DNA from: CAYLLT01 sp964384465
GTDB taxonomy: Bacteria; Planctomycetota; Phycisphaerae; UBA1845; PWPN01
NCBI GenBank assembly: GCA_964384465.1
Contig: CAYLLT010000012.1
Location: forward strand, 8,706-72,705
Direction of reading: 5' to 3'
DNA: 64,000 nucleotides
The notes under the pieces were generated by a model. It was given only the letters and a program-made list of their open reading frames with translations, searched no databases and was not told the origin of the DNA. Numbering within the stretch: the first letter of the stretch is position 1; the number at the start of each line of letters is the position of its first letter. Shown here in pieces: positions 1-8,356 of this stretch. The position numbers and the translations under genes are program-made.

Positions 1-729
1 CGCCGCGAAGCGTTGATTATCGCGGTCAACTGCACGCAGCCGGGTGGAACCTGCTTCTGTAGCTCGATGAACACCGGTCCGCGTTGCACCGGAGGCTACG
101 ATTTGGCGCTGACGGAATTATCCACGTCCTTTGCCGTTCAAGTTGGAAGCGAGCGCGGGCGGGTGCTGCTCGATCGGGTCAATTACCATGTGGCCGATGC
201 CAACACCCGGCACCTGGTCGATCTGGTCATGCAAACAGCCGCCGGCCGGATGGGCCGGGCGCTGGACACGAACGGTCTGCCGGAGATTCTGCTCAACAAT
301 CTGGAGCATCCTCACTGGGACAAGGTCGCAGAGCGTTGTCTGGCCTGCGCGAACTGCACGCTGGCCTGTCCGACCTGTTTCTGTAGCAATGTCGAGGACA
401 CCACCGATCTGACGGGGGACCATGCAGAGCGATGGCGGACCTGGGGGTCCTGTTTCACGCTCGAGTTTTCCTACCACACCGGCGGGTGGAACCGGTCGTC
501 GCTCCGGTCGCGCTATCGACAGTGGATGACGCACAAGCTCGCCGGCTGGCACGAGCAGTTCGGCACATCCGGCTGCGTCGGGTGCGGCCGCTGCATCACC
601 TGGTGTCCGGTGGGAATCGATATCACCGCGGAGGCCAAAGCGATCACCGAAGACGTTCGCCAGTCCCAGCAACGCCGGTCGAGCGCTGCACAGCTTGAGA
701 GCGGCGGCACACAAGGGGCGCCATCATGA
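1..729 (+). CDS. hydB: Group 3b [NiFe] hydrogenase (sulfhydrogenase) beta subunit, 5'-truncated by window edge
   Basis: Iron-sulfur electron-transfer subunit of a cytosolic group 3b [NiFe] hydrogenase, which couples H2 to NADP(H) and can reduce sulfur in characterised homologues. The frame is open at base 1, so the N-terminus lies outside; 242 residues are present. Two ferredoxin-like [4Fe-4S] motifs are visible, CLACANCTLACP (about residues 113-124 of the visible part) and CVGCGRCITWCP (about 192-203). Extra cysteines near the visible start (CTQPGGTCFCSS) also match the HydB family. The stop overlaps the next ATG (ATGA), so translation is probably coupled. Beta-gamma-delta-alpha order is the usual sulfhydrogenase order. 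Identity is secure; the in vivo direction of the reaction is inference. Confidence 0.9.
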   Translation, partial: RREALIIAVNCTQPGGTCFCSSMNTGPRCTGGYDLALTELSTSFAVQVGSERGRVLLDRVNYHVADANTRHLVDLVMQTAAGRMGRALDTNGLPEILLNNLEHPHWDKVAERCLACANCTLACPTCFCSNVEDTTDLTGDHAERWRTWGSCFTLEFSYHTGGWNRSSLRSRYRQWMTHKLAGWHEQFGTSGCVGCGRCITWCPVGIDITAEAKAITEDVRQSQQRRSSAAQLESGGTQGAPS

Positions 730-1601
730 GCGCATCGTTAACTGAACGGCCGGCCATCGTCACCGACGGCCGAGGGGCGATGGTCCCAGTCCTGGCTCGA
801 ATCATTGAACGCATTCCGGAAAGCTCGAACACGATGACCTACAGGTTGCAGCTCGCCGATCTGAAGGTGGCCGCGTCCTATCGCTTCCGTCCGGGCCAAT
901 TCAACATGCTTTACGTTTTCGGCGTGGGCGAAGCCGCCATCTCGATCAGTTCCGCCCCCGACGAGCCGGCGGTCCTCGAACACACCATTCGCCATGTCGG
1001 CAGCGTGACCTCCGCAATCAACCGGTTGAGTGTCGGGGAGGTGATCGGTTTGCGGGGACCGTTCGGGAACAGTTGGCCGATCGCGCAGTGTCGGGGGCGG
1101 GACATACTGATGGTTGCCGGCGGCATCGGGATCGCCCCGCTTCGTTCAGCCATCCATCAACTGCTCCGGAACCGCAACGATTACCGGCGGCTCATCCTGC
1201 TCTATGGCGTCCGATCGCCCGCCGACATGATCTTCAAACACGAGGTAGAGGAGTGGTCCAGACGCGATGACTTTCAAGTGCTGACCACGGTGGATTATCC
1301 GGACGACGAATGGATCGGACCGGTCGGCGTGGTGACCGGGCTGCTGCGCCGCATCCGCGTGGATGCGGCCAGGACCAGCGTGCTGGTCTGCGGTCCGCGG
1401 GTGATGAACCGGGCGGCCGCGTATTCTTTTCTGTCCCACCATGTGCCACACGAGCACATTTTTGTTTCGCTCGAACGCAACATGCGCTGCGGCATCGGCC
1501 AATGCGGGCACTGCCAGTACGGTCCGAAGTTCGTCTGCAAGGACGGGCCGGTGTTCTCCTACGCGTCGATCCGGCAGCTTATCGGAAGGGCGGAGGTGTA
1601 G
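726..1601 (+). CDS. hydG: Sulfhydrogenase gamma subunit (FAD/NAD(P)-binding reductase)
   Basis: Flavoprotein subunit passing electrons between the hydrogenase Fe-S chain and NAD(P)H. The 291 residues follow the ferredoxin-NADP reductase plan: an FAD-binding barrel with RPGQFNMLYVFGVGE (about 55-69) and SISSAP, then a nucleotide-binding domain starting at VAGGIGIAPLRS (about 135-146) and VCGPRVMNRAA. The C-terminus carries C-x4-C-x2-C-x8-C (MRCGIGQCGHCQYGP onward), the [2Fe-2S] ligands of this family and of dihydroorotate dehydrogenase PyrK. The start ATG overlaps the hydB stop. It ends one base before the small-subunit ATG. Nothing looks degraded. Confidence 0.93.
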   Translation: MSASLTERPAIVTDGRGAMVPVLARIIERIPESSNTMTYRLQLADLKVAASYRFRPGQFNMLYVFGVGEAAISISSAPDEPAVLEHTIRHVGSVTSAINRLSVGEVIGLRGPFGNSWPIAQCRGRDILMVAGGIGIAPLRSAIHQLLRNRNDYRRLILLYGVRSPADMIFKHEVEEWSRRDDFQVLTTVDYPDDEWIGPVGVVTGLLRRIRVDAARTSVLVCGPRVMNRAAAYSFLSHHVPHEHIFVSLERNMRCGIGQCGHCQYGPKFVCKDGPVFSYASIRQLIGRAEV

Positions 1602-1602
1602 C

Positions 1603-2397
1603 ATGGTCAAGCCGCCTGTTCCCAAGTTGGCCGTCTACAAGTTCAGTTCCTGCGACGGGTGCCAGCTTTCGCTGCTCGACCTCGAAGATGAGCTGCTCAC
1701 GCTGGTCGGCGCGGTCAATGTGTCCTTCTTTCTGGAGGCGAGCCGGCACATCGAGCCCGGCCCGTACGACATCGGGCTGGTCGAGGGATCGATCTCGACG
1801 CCGGAAGAGGCGGAGCGGATCGTCCAGGTAAGGAAAGAATGCCGATACCTGGTGACCATCGGTGCCTGCGCCACTTCCGGCGGCATCCAGGCGTTGCGGA
1901 ACTGGGCCGATGTCGAGGAATATAAGCGTGCGGTGTATGCGCGGCCGGAATTCATCCAGACGCTGGACACCGCTTCGCCGATCGCGGCGTATGTCATGGT
2001 GGATTTCGAGCTGCGCGGTTGCCCGGTCAACAAATACCAACTGGTGGAGATCATTACCGCGCACCTGGCCGGACGCCGCCCGCAGATTCCCACGTATAGT
2101 GTCTGCCTGGAGTGCAAACGGGCGGGCGATGTTTGCGTGGCGGTCGCCGCGGGTACGCCCTGCCTGGGGCCGATCACGCAGGCGGGCTGCGGCGCGTTGT
2201 GCCCCGCCTATTGCCGCGGCTGCTACAGTTGCTTCGGGCCGTCCGAGTCGGCCAATGTACGGGGCCTGTGCCGATACCTGGAACATTCCGGCAGCAGCGG
2301 GCCGCAGATCGTTCGCATGCTGCGCGGCTTCAATGGTTACCTTGAACCATTCAGGCAAGTGGGAGATGAATATGAGTGCAAAGCCGGCCGGAAATGA
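1603..2397 (+). CDS. hydD: Sulfhydrogenase delta subunit ([NiFe] hydrogenase small subunit)
   Basis: Small subunit carrying the Fe-S clusters next to the Ni-Fe site. I start it at ATG 1603, one base after the hydG stop and preceded by GGAGG; an upstream in-frame extension would run through hydG. It has 264 residues. The N-terminal SSCDGCQLSLLD motif (C17, C20) plus IGACATSGG and LRGCPVNKYQL supply the proximal cluster ligands, and a Cys-rich C-terminal region (CLECKRAGDVC, CPAYCRGCYSCFG) supplies the other clusters. There is no Tat signal, so the enzyme is cytoplasmic, as expected for group 3b. It overlaps hydA by 26 bp. Confidence 0.93.
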   Translation: MVKPPVPKLAVYKFSSCDGCQLSLLDLEDELLTLVGAVNVSFFLEASRHIEPGPYDIGLVEGSISTPEEAERIVQVRKECRYLVTIGACATSGGIQALRNWADVEEYKRAVYARPEFIQTLDTASPIAAYVMVDFELRGCPVNKYQLVEIITAHLAGRRPQIPTYSVCLECKRAGDVCVAVAAGTPCLGPITQAGCGALCPAYCRGCYSCFGPSESANVRGLCRYLEHSGSSGPQIVRMLRGFNGYLEPFRQVGDEYECKAGRK

Positions 2398-3691
2398 TCC
2401 GAATGAACGCGTCATTCGAGTGGAACACCTCGCCCGGGTGGAGGGGGAAGGCGCGCTGTACATTCGGACCGCCGGCGATCAGGTAGTCGATGTCAAGCTG
2501 AACATCTACGAACCACCGCGCTTCTTTGAAGCGTTTCTTCGCGGCAGAAGCTATGCCGAAGTGCCGGATATCACCGCCCGTATCTGCGGAATCTGTCCGG
2601 CCGCTTACCAGATGAGTTCGTGCCACGCGCTGGAGCATGCGTTTGGTGTGTACGTTGACGAACCGCTTCGATCGCTGCGCCGTCTTCTGTATTGCGGCGA
2701 ATGGATCGAGTCGCACGTGCTGCACATGTTCATGCTGCATCTGCCGGACTTCATGGGATACGAGAGCGTCATTGCGATGGCCGCTGACCACAAGGATGTG
2801 GTCGCGAAAGCACTCGCGTTAAAAAAGGCCGGCAATGCCATTGTCGGTCTGTTCGGCGGGCGGGAGGTTCATCCCATCAACGTGAAGGTCGGAGGCTTCT
2901 ATCGACTTCCGTCGAAAGAACGAGCTGAAGAGGTGCTCGCCCTGCTCAAACAGAATCGAGAATTCGCAGTCGATGCCATCCGACTGGTGGCCGGCCAGCC
3001 GTTTCCGGATTTCGAGCAGAAATATGAATGCGTCGCGCTCAGACATCCGACGGAATACCCGTTCAACGAAGGCCGGCTGGTGAGCACATCGGGTCTGGAT
3101 ATTCCCATCGAGTCCTACCCGGATACGTTCGAGGAAATTCACGTCGAGCACTCGAATGCCTTGCACGGACGATTCAAGGACGGCCGGACGTACCTCGTGG
3201 GGCCGCTCGCCCGCATCAATCTCAACTTCGATCGGCTCCCCGATTCCGTCAGGCAGATCGCCGCCGAAGTGGGTTTTGAGGTACCGTGCAACAATACGTT
3301 CAAGAGCATCATCGCCCGGGGCCTGGAAACGCTCTTTGCCATCGACCACGCCATCGCGATTCTTGAAACATACGATCCGGCCGGACCGGCGAGTGTGCCC
3401 ATCACGCCCCGTGCCGGCATCGGGCACGGTTGCACAGAGGCGCCCAGAGGGATTCTCTATCACCGTTACGAAGTGGGCGATGATGGTTTGATTAAAGAGG
3501 CCGTCATCTGTCCACCCACCGCCCAGAATCAGCCGCAGATCGAGGACGACTTGCGCCAATTCCTGCCCGGCATTCTGGACCGCTCTGAAGAGGAAACGAC
3601 CCTGCGGTGCGAGCAGCTTATCCGCAATTACGACCCGTGCATTTCGTGCGCGACGCATTTTCTTAAACTCAAGTGGGACCGATCGCCATGA
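2372..3691 (+). CDS. hydA: Sulfhydrogenase alpha subunit ([NiFe] hydrogenase large subunit)
   Basis: Catalytic subunit with the Ni-Fe(CN)2CO centre. I choose ATG 2372 because GGGAG sits six bases upstream; ATG 2366 is an alternative. It has 439 residues. The N-terminal nickel motif RICGICP is at 70-76 and the C-terminal motif DPCISCATH at 421-429, so all four nickel-ligand cysteines are present. Ten residues follow the final His; this tail should be removed by the maturation protease encoded next. EHLARVEGEG near the N-terminus is also typical. The stop codon overlaps the protease ATG. Confidence 0.95.
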   Translation: MSAKPAGNDPNERVIRVEHLARVEGEGALYIRTAGDQVVDVKLNIYEPPRFFEAFLRGRSYAEVPDITARICGICPAAYQMSSCHALEHAFGVYVDEPLRSLRRLLYCGEWIESHVLHMFMLHLPDFMGYESVIAMAADHKDVVAKALALKKAGNAIVGLFGGREVHPINVKVGGFYRLPSKERAEEVLALLKQNREFAVDAIRLVAGQPFPDFEQKYECVALRHPTEYPFNEGRLVSTSGLDIPIESYPDTFEEIHVEHSNALHGRFKDGRTYLVGPLARINLNFDRLPDSVRQIAAEVGFEVPCNNTFKSIIARGLETLFAIDHAIAILETYDPAGPASVPITPRAGIGHGCTEAPRGILYHRYEVGDDGLIKEAVICPPTAQNQPQIEDDLRQFLPGILDRSEEETTLRCEQLIRNYDPCISCATHFLKLKWDRSP

Positions 3692-4206
3692 ATCCGCGCG
3701 TACTTATCATCGGCGTCGGCAACCAGGACCGTGGAGACGACGCGGTGGGGCTGATCGTTGCCGGCGCGCTGGCTATTCGCATGGGTCGAATGGTGCGAGT
3801 GGGCTCAGGCGACTCCCTGCTTTGGGGGGTGCTGGACGGCAATCAAACCGCCGACCTGCTGATCATCGTCGATGCCGCCGAGGAAAGTTCCGGTTTGAGC
3901 GCGGGAGACTGGTGCAGAATCAGATTCCCGCAGCAGTCTGCCAGCATCGAACGGTCCCGGTTGCGCGACACGCATCGGCTGAACGTCGATCTCATCCTTC
4001 GACTTGGGCAGGAGCTCGGCACGCTTCCGGCGGAGGTCTGGATTTATGCGCTGGCCGGCCGCAGCTTTGTAGTTGGAGAACCATTGTCGGCCCCCATCGT
4101 TCGAGCGATTCCCAAGCTGGAAGAAACGATTGAAGCGGCGGTACACACCTGGCTGGAAACGCGCCCTCCATCGAGGTTACAACAAGGTGAGGTGCAATAT
4201 GCATGA
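3688..4206 (+). CDS. Hydrogenase maturation endopeptidase (HycI/HyaD family)
   Basis: Ni-dependent endopeptidase that trims the C-terminal tail of the large subunit after nickel insertion. It has 172 residues from ATG 3688, which overlaps the hydA stop. The family signature GVGNQDRGDDAVG is at about residues 9-21, followed by the acidic metal ligand in IIVDAAEES (about 60) and a His in DTHRLNVD (about 93). Its position directly after hydA suggests dedicated processing of that subunit. It overlaps hypA by 8 bp. Confidence 0.9.
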   Translation: MNPRVLIIGVGNQDRGDDAVGLIVAGALAIRMGRMVRVGSGDSLLWGVLDGNQTADLLIIVDAAEESSGLSAGDWCRIRFPQQSASIERSRLRDTHRLNVDLILRLGQELGTLPAEVWIYALAGRSFVVGEPLSAPIVRAIPKLEETIEAAVHTWLETRPPSRLQQGEVQYA

Positions 4207-4564
4207 ATCTTCGATCGCCATAGCGCTGGTCGAGCAGGCGGTGGACGCCGCTGGAAAGCACCGCGCCCATCAGATTGACGAAGTGGAAGTGCAGGTGGGA
4301 GTCATGCGGCGGATCGTTCCCGAAGCGCTGAAGCTGGCTTTTTCAGCAGCCAGCGCAGGGACCATTGCCGAGGACGCCAGGCTCAAGATCATCGAGGAGC
4401 GCATCATCGCGGTATGCCGGGTATGCGATTGCCTGTTCGCGCCGGAGAGCCTGACACTGGTCTGCCCGCGCTGCCAGCGGGCGGATGCGCGGATCGTGAC
4501 GGGCAACGACATCATTCTTAAATCGCTGACCTGGAGAACGGAGGAGGAAATGGTGTCATCGTGA
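4199..4564 (+). CDS. hypA: Hydrogenase nickel incorporation protein HypA
   Basis: Nickel metallochaperone that normally works with HypB to load Ni into hydrogenase. It has 121 residues starting MHESS; H2 of the MHE motif is the known nickel ligand. The zinc site is formed by two CxxC pairs, C73/C76 and C89/C92. It is the last gene on the + strand before a convergent gene that ends 5 bp away. HypB-F are not in the window, so the remaining maturation factors must be elsewhere. I see no terminator hairpin in the 4-bp junction. Confidence 0.93.
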   Translation: MHESSIAIALVEQAVDAAGKHRAHQIDEVEVQVGVMRRIVPEALKLAFSAASAGTIAEDARLKIIEERIIAVCRVCDCLFAPESLTLVCPRCQRADARIVTGNDIILKSLTWRTEEEMVSS

Positions 4565-4568
4565 TAAG

Positions 4569-6602
4569 TTAAATGGATGGCAAAGCGCAATAGCGCAGCC
4601 GGAGCAGTTCGAAATTGCAGAGGCTCACCTGAATCTCACCTTTTTCGTCGGTTTTCAACTCCCCATCGGGTGTCATGGTCAGTAACAGGTGGTTTCCGCC
4701 GAGGTTGGGCGCGTCGCAGCCGACGGCGTCCAGTCGGGCCTTTTCCCGTTCGACAGTTTCTCGATAAAACAATTCGCCGACCAACTTGAATTCATAAGCC
4801 GTCAGCGCATCAATACACCAGATGACCTCCAGCTCTCCGCTCCCGTCGCGAGAAAGCACGCCGCGGTCATTAAATGGAAGTACCAACTGGTAGTCATCGA
4901 TGATGGGATCGGCAAGGCCGATCGCCTGCAATCGTCGGCGGATGCACTGCGTGACGTGGCGGTATTCCTCATTGCTCAGCAGCCGATCGTCCAACGCTTT
5001 TTCGAGATCGATGAACCCCCAGTGTCCCTGCGGGCGGTAGGATGTGTGCGGGTCCATCCCGCGGTAGTAACCCCAAATGGTGTAATAATCGTGCTGCGGG
5101 CTCAGGATCGGTTCGCATTCCGGTTCCGGAGTCAACAGATCCGCGTGGGTCAGATATCGCCGCTCATCGTGGAGGTAACCGGCCTTGGTGGACTGGTGGC
5201 CTGTGCGGTAGATCGCGCGGGGATATACGGTCGAGATGCCCGCCTGCCGAAGGCTCTCCGCGATGGCCACATCTTCGAATGGACTGTTGTATCCCTGCTC
5301 GCGGATGCTTTTGCCCTGTTCGTAGAAGGGATCGACATACGGCCGCTCGCCGACTCTCGAACGGCGGTAGACCACGTGGATGTTGTCGCGGGTCAGGGTT
5401 CGATACACCTCATTAGTGAGGGCCAGTTTGAGCCGCGGCGTTCGCCGCCAGCGGTCAGGCAGAAAGAAATCGAACAGTTCGGAGTCGTTTCCCACCACCC
5501 ACAGCTTGCCGCCGTTGGGTGCGGTGCCGTAGATGTAGTTCACGCCCAAGATTTTCATCCGCTTCAGGTGCGGTGGAAGCGGGGTGGAGGATTCTTCCGA
5601 CCGATGGCTCTGCAACTGCCAGTACCGTGCCCGGCGGACATATCGGAACTGATGCTGGTACTCAACGGTCCGTTGCAGGAGTTCGAAATCCACCAGGCCG
5701 TAAACGAGTTCGCCACGGCGAATCTCGTCTGTGGCGGACCGGCCGGTGCGGCGCATCAGTCCACCATTCCCGCGCTGTTGCCGGACAATGAAGTGCTTTG
5801 GCTTGTTATCCAGGACGCGGAAGCCTTTCGACCGCAGGTCGGCGATGACTCGGCTGGTCAGCGTATGGAGTTCTGACGCTCCGATCTGGCCCGCGGCGGA
5901 TGCTTCCTCAGCGTTGATCCCCTTGATCCAACTGTATAACAGTACATAGTCGCGACGGATGTCCAGCTCGATGGCCGACTCCGTGTTCTCCTGATTTTCG
6001 TATAGCAGCCGCTGATGCATGTCGAACGCAGTCGGACAGCGCCCGAGCTGCCAGACCTCGAACTTTTCGGGCGGAGCATAGATCGCCAGCGGGCGCTGGG
6101 CCAACACATGGACATCCTTGGGACCGTACAGGCCCCGCCGCATCTCCATCACCAGTCCGAATTCCTCCATCGGACTGTTAAACCGCGCGTTGGCCAGATC
6201 CACCGGCGAGATTTTTTCCGGGAATGACGTAGCCACCACAAGAGGAACATTCTGTGCCACGCGTGAAAACTTGACCACCACCTCAATACTCGGTGGGGCG
6301 TCCGGTTTGGTCCGCACGCGGTACACGTTTCCCGTCGATCCGGCCAGCTTCTCTCCGGCGCGGCTATACCACTGGTCGGCGTACCAGTTCTCCGGAAGCA
6401 GTTGACGCAGAAAGGGCCAGCCCTCTCGCGTGACGAACAGATCCCCGCCCGGCGGCACATGCACGCGAGCGTAGTCCACTCCAAAGGCCTGGATCACCCT
6501 CTCTGCCGGCAACCGGTCGAATGGTGTGGCGGCGATTGGGTCAAGGGTCGTCGACGACCCAAGCTCTCTTGCCGGATCGGCATTTGTGGTTAGCCCAGAC
6601 AT
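4569..6602 (-). CDS. Large protein with a divergent protein-kinase-like N-terminal half
   Basis: 677 residues, family not recognised. The N-terminal half has kinase-fold landmarks: a Gly-rich stretch AGSTGNVYRV (87-96), VVVKFSR with a candidate ATP-anchoring K111, MEEFGLVMEM as a possible C-helix, a catalytic-loop-like VLDNKPKHFIV (263-273) and VDFE (304-307) in place of DFG. The canonical HRD and the catalytic-loop Asn are not conserved, so it may be an atypical kinase or pseudokinase. The C-terminal half (after about 330) has no motif I recognise. ATG 6602 has AGGA upstream. It is the last gene of the nfnA-nfnB-82 aa operon. Residues 15-19 are encoded by a small palindromic repeat (6545-6560). 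Confidence 0.6.
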   Translation of the reverse strand: MSGLTTNADPARELGSSTTLDPIAATPFDRLPAERVIQAFGVDYARVHVPPGGDLFVTREGWPFLRQLLPENWYADQWYSRAGEKLAGSTGNVYRVRTKPDAPPSIEVVVKFSRVAQNVPLVVATSFPEKISPVDLANARFNSPMEEFGLVMEMRRGLYGPKDVHVLAQRPLAIYAPPEKFEVWQLGRCPTAFDMHQRLLYENQENTESAIELDIRRDYVLLYSWIKGINAEEASAAGQIGASELHTLTSRVIADLRSKGFRVLDNKPKHFIVRQQRGNGGLMRRTGRSATDEIRRGELVYGLVDFELLQRTVEYQHQFRYVRRARYWQLQSHRSEESSTPLPPHLKRMKILGVNYIYGTAPNGGKLWVVGNDSELFDFFLPDRWRRTPRLKLALTNEVYRTLTRDNIHVVYRRSRVGERPYVDPFYEQGKSIREQGYNSPFEDVAIAESLRQAGISTVYPRAIYRTGHQSTKAGYLHDERRYLTHADLLTPEPECEPILSPQHDYYTIWGYYRGMDPHTSYRPQGHWGFIDLEKALDDRLLSNEEYRHVTQCIRRRLQAIGLADPIIDDYQLVLPFNDRGVLSRDGSGELEVIWCIDALTAYEFKLVGELFYRETVEREKARLDAVGCDAPNLGGNHLLLTMTPDGELKTDEKGEIQVSLCNFELLRLRYCALPSI
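6545..6560. repeat. Dispersed palindrome GGGTCGTCGACGACCC, copy 1
   Basis: A perfect 16-bp palindrome lying in frame near the 5' end of the kinase-like gene (4569-6602), where it encodes GSSTT. Read with its TT...TT flanks it is in the opposite orientation to the other copies. It belongs to the family also found at 8318, 17802, 22370, 41974, 57787 and 59479. Confidence 0.85.
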
Positions 6603-6629
6603 TGTGTTGTCCTGCGCATACGGTTCGCA

Positions 6630-6878
6630 TCACGGGATCATTGATTCCCGCGGTTCGTTCCAAAAGCACGGGCAGTCATCGGGAAAATATACGTCCACCA
6701 ACGAGCCAGTCTCTTCACTACGGCGCCGTCGCTCGGCAAAAGCAAACTCGATCGCCTCGTACTGGTTATCAAACTGCTTCAGTTCTTCCCGTATGCCATG
6801 GCCGCGACAGATCGAGACCACCCATGACTGATGATCGTCACCACGCAGAACACACAGATCGCCGATCGGTGGCTTCAT
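6630..6878 (-). CDS. Small hypothetical protein in the nfn operon
   Basis: 82 residues, not recognised. It is probably real because its ATG overlaps the nfnB stop (ATGA) and it lies 27 bp before the next gene on the same strand. The protein is soluble-looking and rich in acidic and aromatic residues. It has VLRGDDHQSWVVSI near the N-terminus, an Arg-rich FAERRRRSEE segment, and a Cys pair in DDCPCFW. There is no signal peptide or membrane segment. No function can be assigned. Confidence 0.6.
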   Translation of the reverse strand: MKPPIGDLCVLRGDDHQSWVVSICRGHGIREELKQFDNQYEAIEFAFAERRRRSEETGSLVDVYFPDDCPCFWNEPRESMIP

Positions 6879-8350
6879 GGCTGGACTCCTTGCTGAATCC
6901 GGGCACCGGGGATAAGCGTATGCAGATATCGATCGATCGAGCGCGCGACGCGTTTGCCGTCGCCCATGGCCAGGATCACCGTCGCGGCGCCGCGGGCGAT
7001 GTCGCCGCCGGCAAACACGCCGGGCTTGCTGGTCATGCCGTCGGCGTCAATCTCGATATAACCCTTCGCGGTGAGCTTCAGATCCGGCGTGGTCTGCGTC
7101 AGCAGCGGGTTGGCCCGCGTGCCGACGGCTTCGATGACCATCTGGCAGGGAATCTCGAACTCGCTGCCCTCCACGGAAATGGGTCGGGCTCGTCCGGAAG
7201 CATCCGCAACACCCAACCGCATGCGAACGCACCGTAAAGCCCGCACCCTGCGCTGCTCGTCGCCGAGAATCTCGATGGGATTCGTCAGCAGTTGAAATTC
7301 AATTCCTTCCTCCTCGGCGTGGTGGATTTCTTCGATGCGGGCGGGCATTTCGGCGTGAGATCGGCGATAGACCAGCGTCGCGCTTTCTGCGCCCATGCGC
7401 CGCGCCGTCCGAATGGCGTCCATCGCCGTGTTGCCGCCGCCGACCACCACGACCTGCCGGGCCTTAAGCACCGGCGTGTCGGACTGCGGTTCATAGGCAT
7501 GCATCAGATTGACGCGGGTCAGGTATTCGTTGGCGCTGTAGACGCCTTTCAAATTTTCTCCCGGAATTCCGAGGAAAACCGGCAAGCCCGCGCCATTGGC
7601 AATGAATACCGCGTTGAATCCTTCTTCCCGCATGAGGTCATCGAGCGTGTACGTTTGCCCGATGATGACATTGGGAACGATTCGCACGCCGAGGCGTTCC
7701 AGCTTCGCAACCTCCTCACGGACGATGGATTTGGGAAGTCGGAACTCCGGAATGCCGTACACGAGTACGCCGCCGGGTTCGTGAAGGGCTTCGAAGATGG
7801 TGACGGTGTGTCCCTTGCGGGCGAGTTCTCCGGCCGCGGTCAGTCCGGCCGGCCCGCTACCCACGACCGCCACCTTGAATCCGCTCGGTTGAATCTCGTC
7901 CTGTTGACGGCCGCGGCCATGCTCACGCGCCCAGTCGGCGACAAACCGTTCGAGATGCCCGATGGCCACCGACGTACCGCAGCCTTTGCCGCGAACGCAC
8001 TGGGCTTCACATTGCTTCTCCTGCGGGCAGACGCGGCCGGAGATGCTCGCCAGGCAGTTGTCCTGGAGCAGCACATCCGCCGCTCCGGCCATGTCGCCCG
8101 AGGCCACCAGCCGAATGAAGCCGGGGATGTCGATCTGTACGGGGCAACCCTGAATACATTTCGCATCCTTGCACTCCAGACAACGTCTGGCCTCGACCGC
8201 GGCCAACCGTTCATCGAGACCGAGATTCACTTCCTCAAACGAGCAGCGTCTCTCCAGGGCGTCACGCGCGGGCATCGTCTGCCGATCGATCTTCATGCGC
8301 TCCGAAGGTTTCAACTTGGGTCGTCGACGACCCTTGACGTTGTTCGACAT
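6875..8350 (-). CDS. nfnB: NfnB-type NADP-binding subunit (glutamate synthase small-subunit / SudA family)
   Basis: Large subunit of an NADH-dependent reduced ferredoxin:NADP+ oxidoreductase-type complex, which bifurcates electrons between NADPH and NADH plus ferredoxin. It has 491 residues. Two cysteine clusters, CLECKDAKCIQGCP (57-70) and CLASISGRVCPQEKQCEAQC (about 98-117), bind [4Fe-4S]. FAD-binding VVGSGPAGLTAAGEL starts at about 162 and a second nucleotide motif VVVGGGNTAMDA is near 300. GGDIARGAATVILAMGDGK near the end is typical. The same fold occurs in glutamate synthase beta, but there is no GltB here and an NfnA-type gene sits 6 bp upstream. Residues 7-11 come from an inserted palindrome. 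Confidence 0.88.
   Translation of the reverse strand: MSNNVKGRRRPKLKPSERMKIDRQTMPARDALERRCSFEEVNLGLDERLAAVEARRCLECKDAKCIQGCPVQIDIPGFIRLVASGDMAGAADVLLQDNCLASISGRVCPQEKQCEAQCVRGKGCGTSVAIGHLERFVADWAREHGRGRQQDEIQPSGFKVAVVGSGPAGLTAAGELARKGHTVTIFEALHEPGGVLVYGIPEFRLPKSIVREEVAKLERLGVRIVPNVIIGQTYTLDDLMREEGFNAVFIANGAGLPVFLGIPGENLKGVYSANEYLTRVNLMHAYEPQSDTPVLKARQVVVVGGGNTAMDAIRTARRMGAESATLVYRRSHAEMPARIEEIHHAEEEGIEFQLLTNPIEILGDEQRRVRALRCVRMRLGVADASGRARPISVEGSEFEIPCQMVIEAVGTRANPLLTQTTPDLKLTAKGYIEIDADGMTSKPGVFAGGDIARGAATVILAMGDGKRVARSIDRYLHTLIPGARIQQGVQP
8318..8333. repeat. Dispersed palindrome GGGTCGTCGACGACCC, copy 2
   Basis: Perfect 16-bp palindrome near the 5' end of nfnB, read there as KGRRRPK. This is a different reading frame from copy 1. 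It sits just before the family-conserved part of the protein, so it lengthens a tolerant N-terminal tail. Confidence 0.85.
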
Positions 8351-8356
8351 GCTCGA

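Noticed and set aside
6875..8350. Glutamate synthase small subunit (GltD) as the main call
   Set aside because: The sequence family is the same, but no large GltB gene is present and a SudB/NfnA-type flavoprotein is co-transcribed, so Nfn is the better call.
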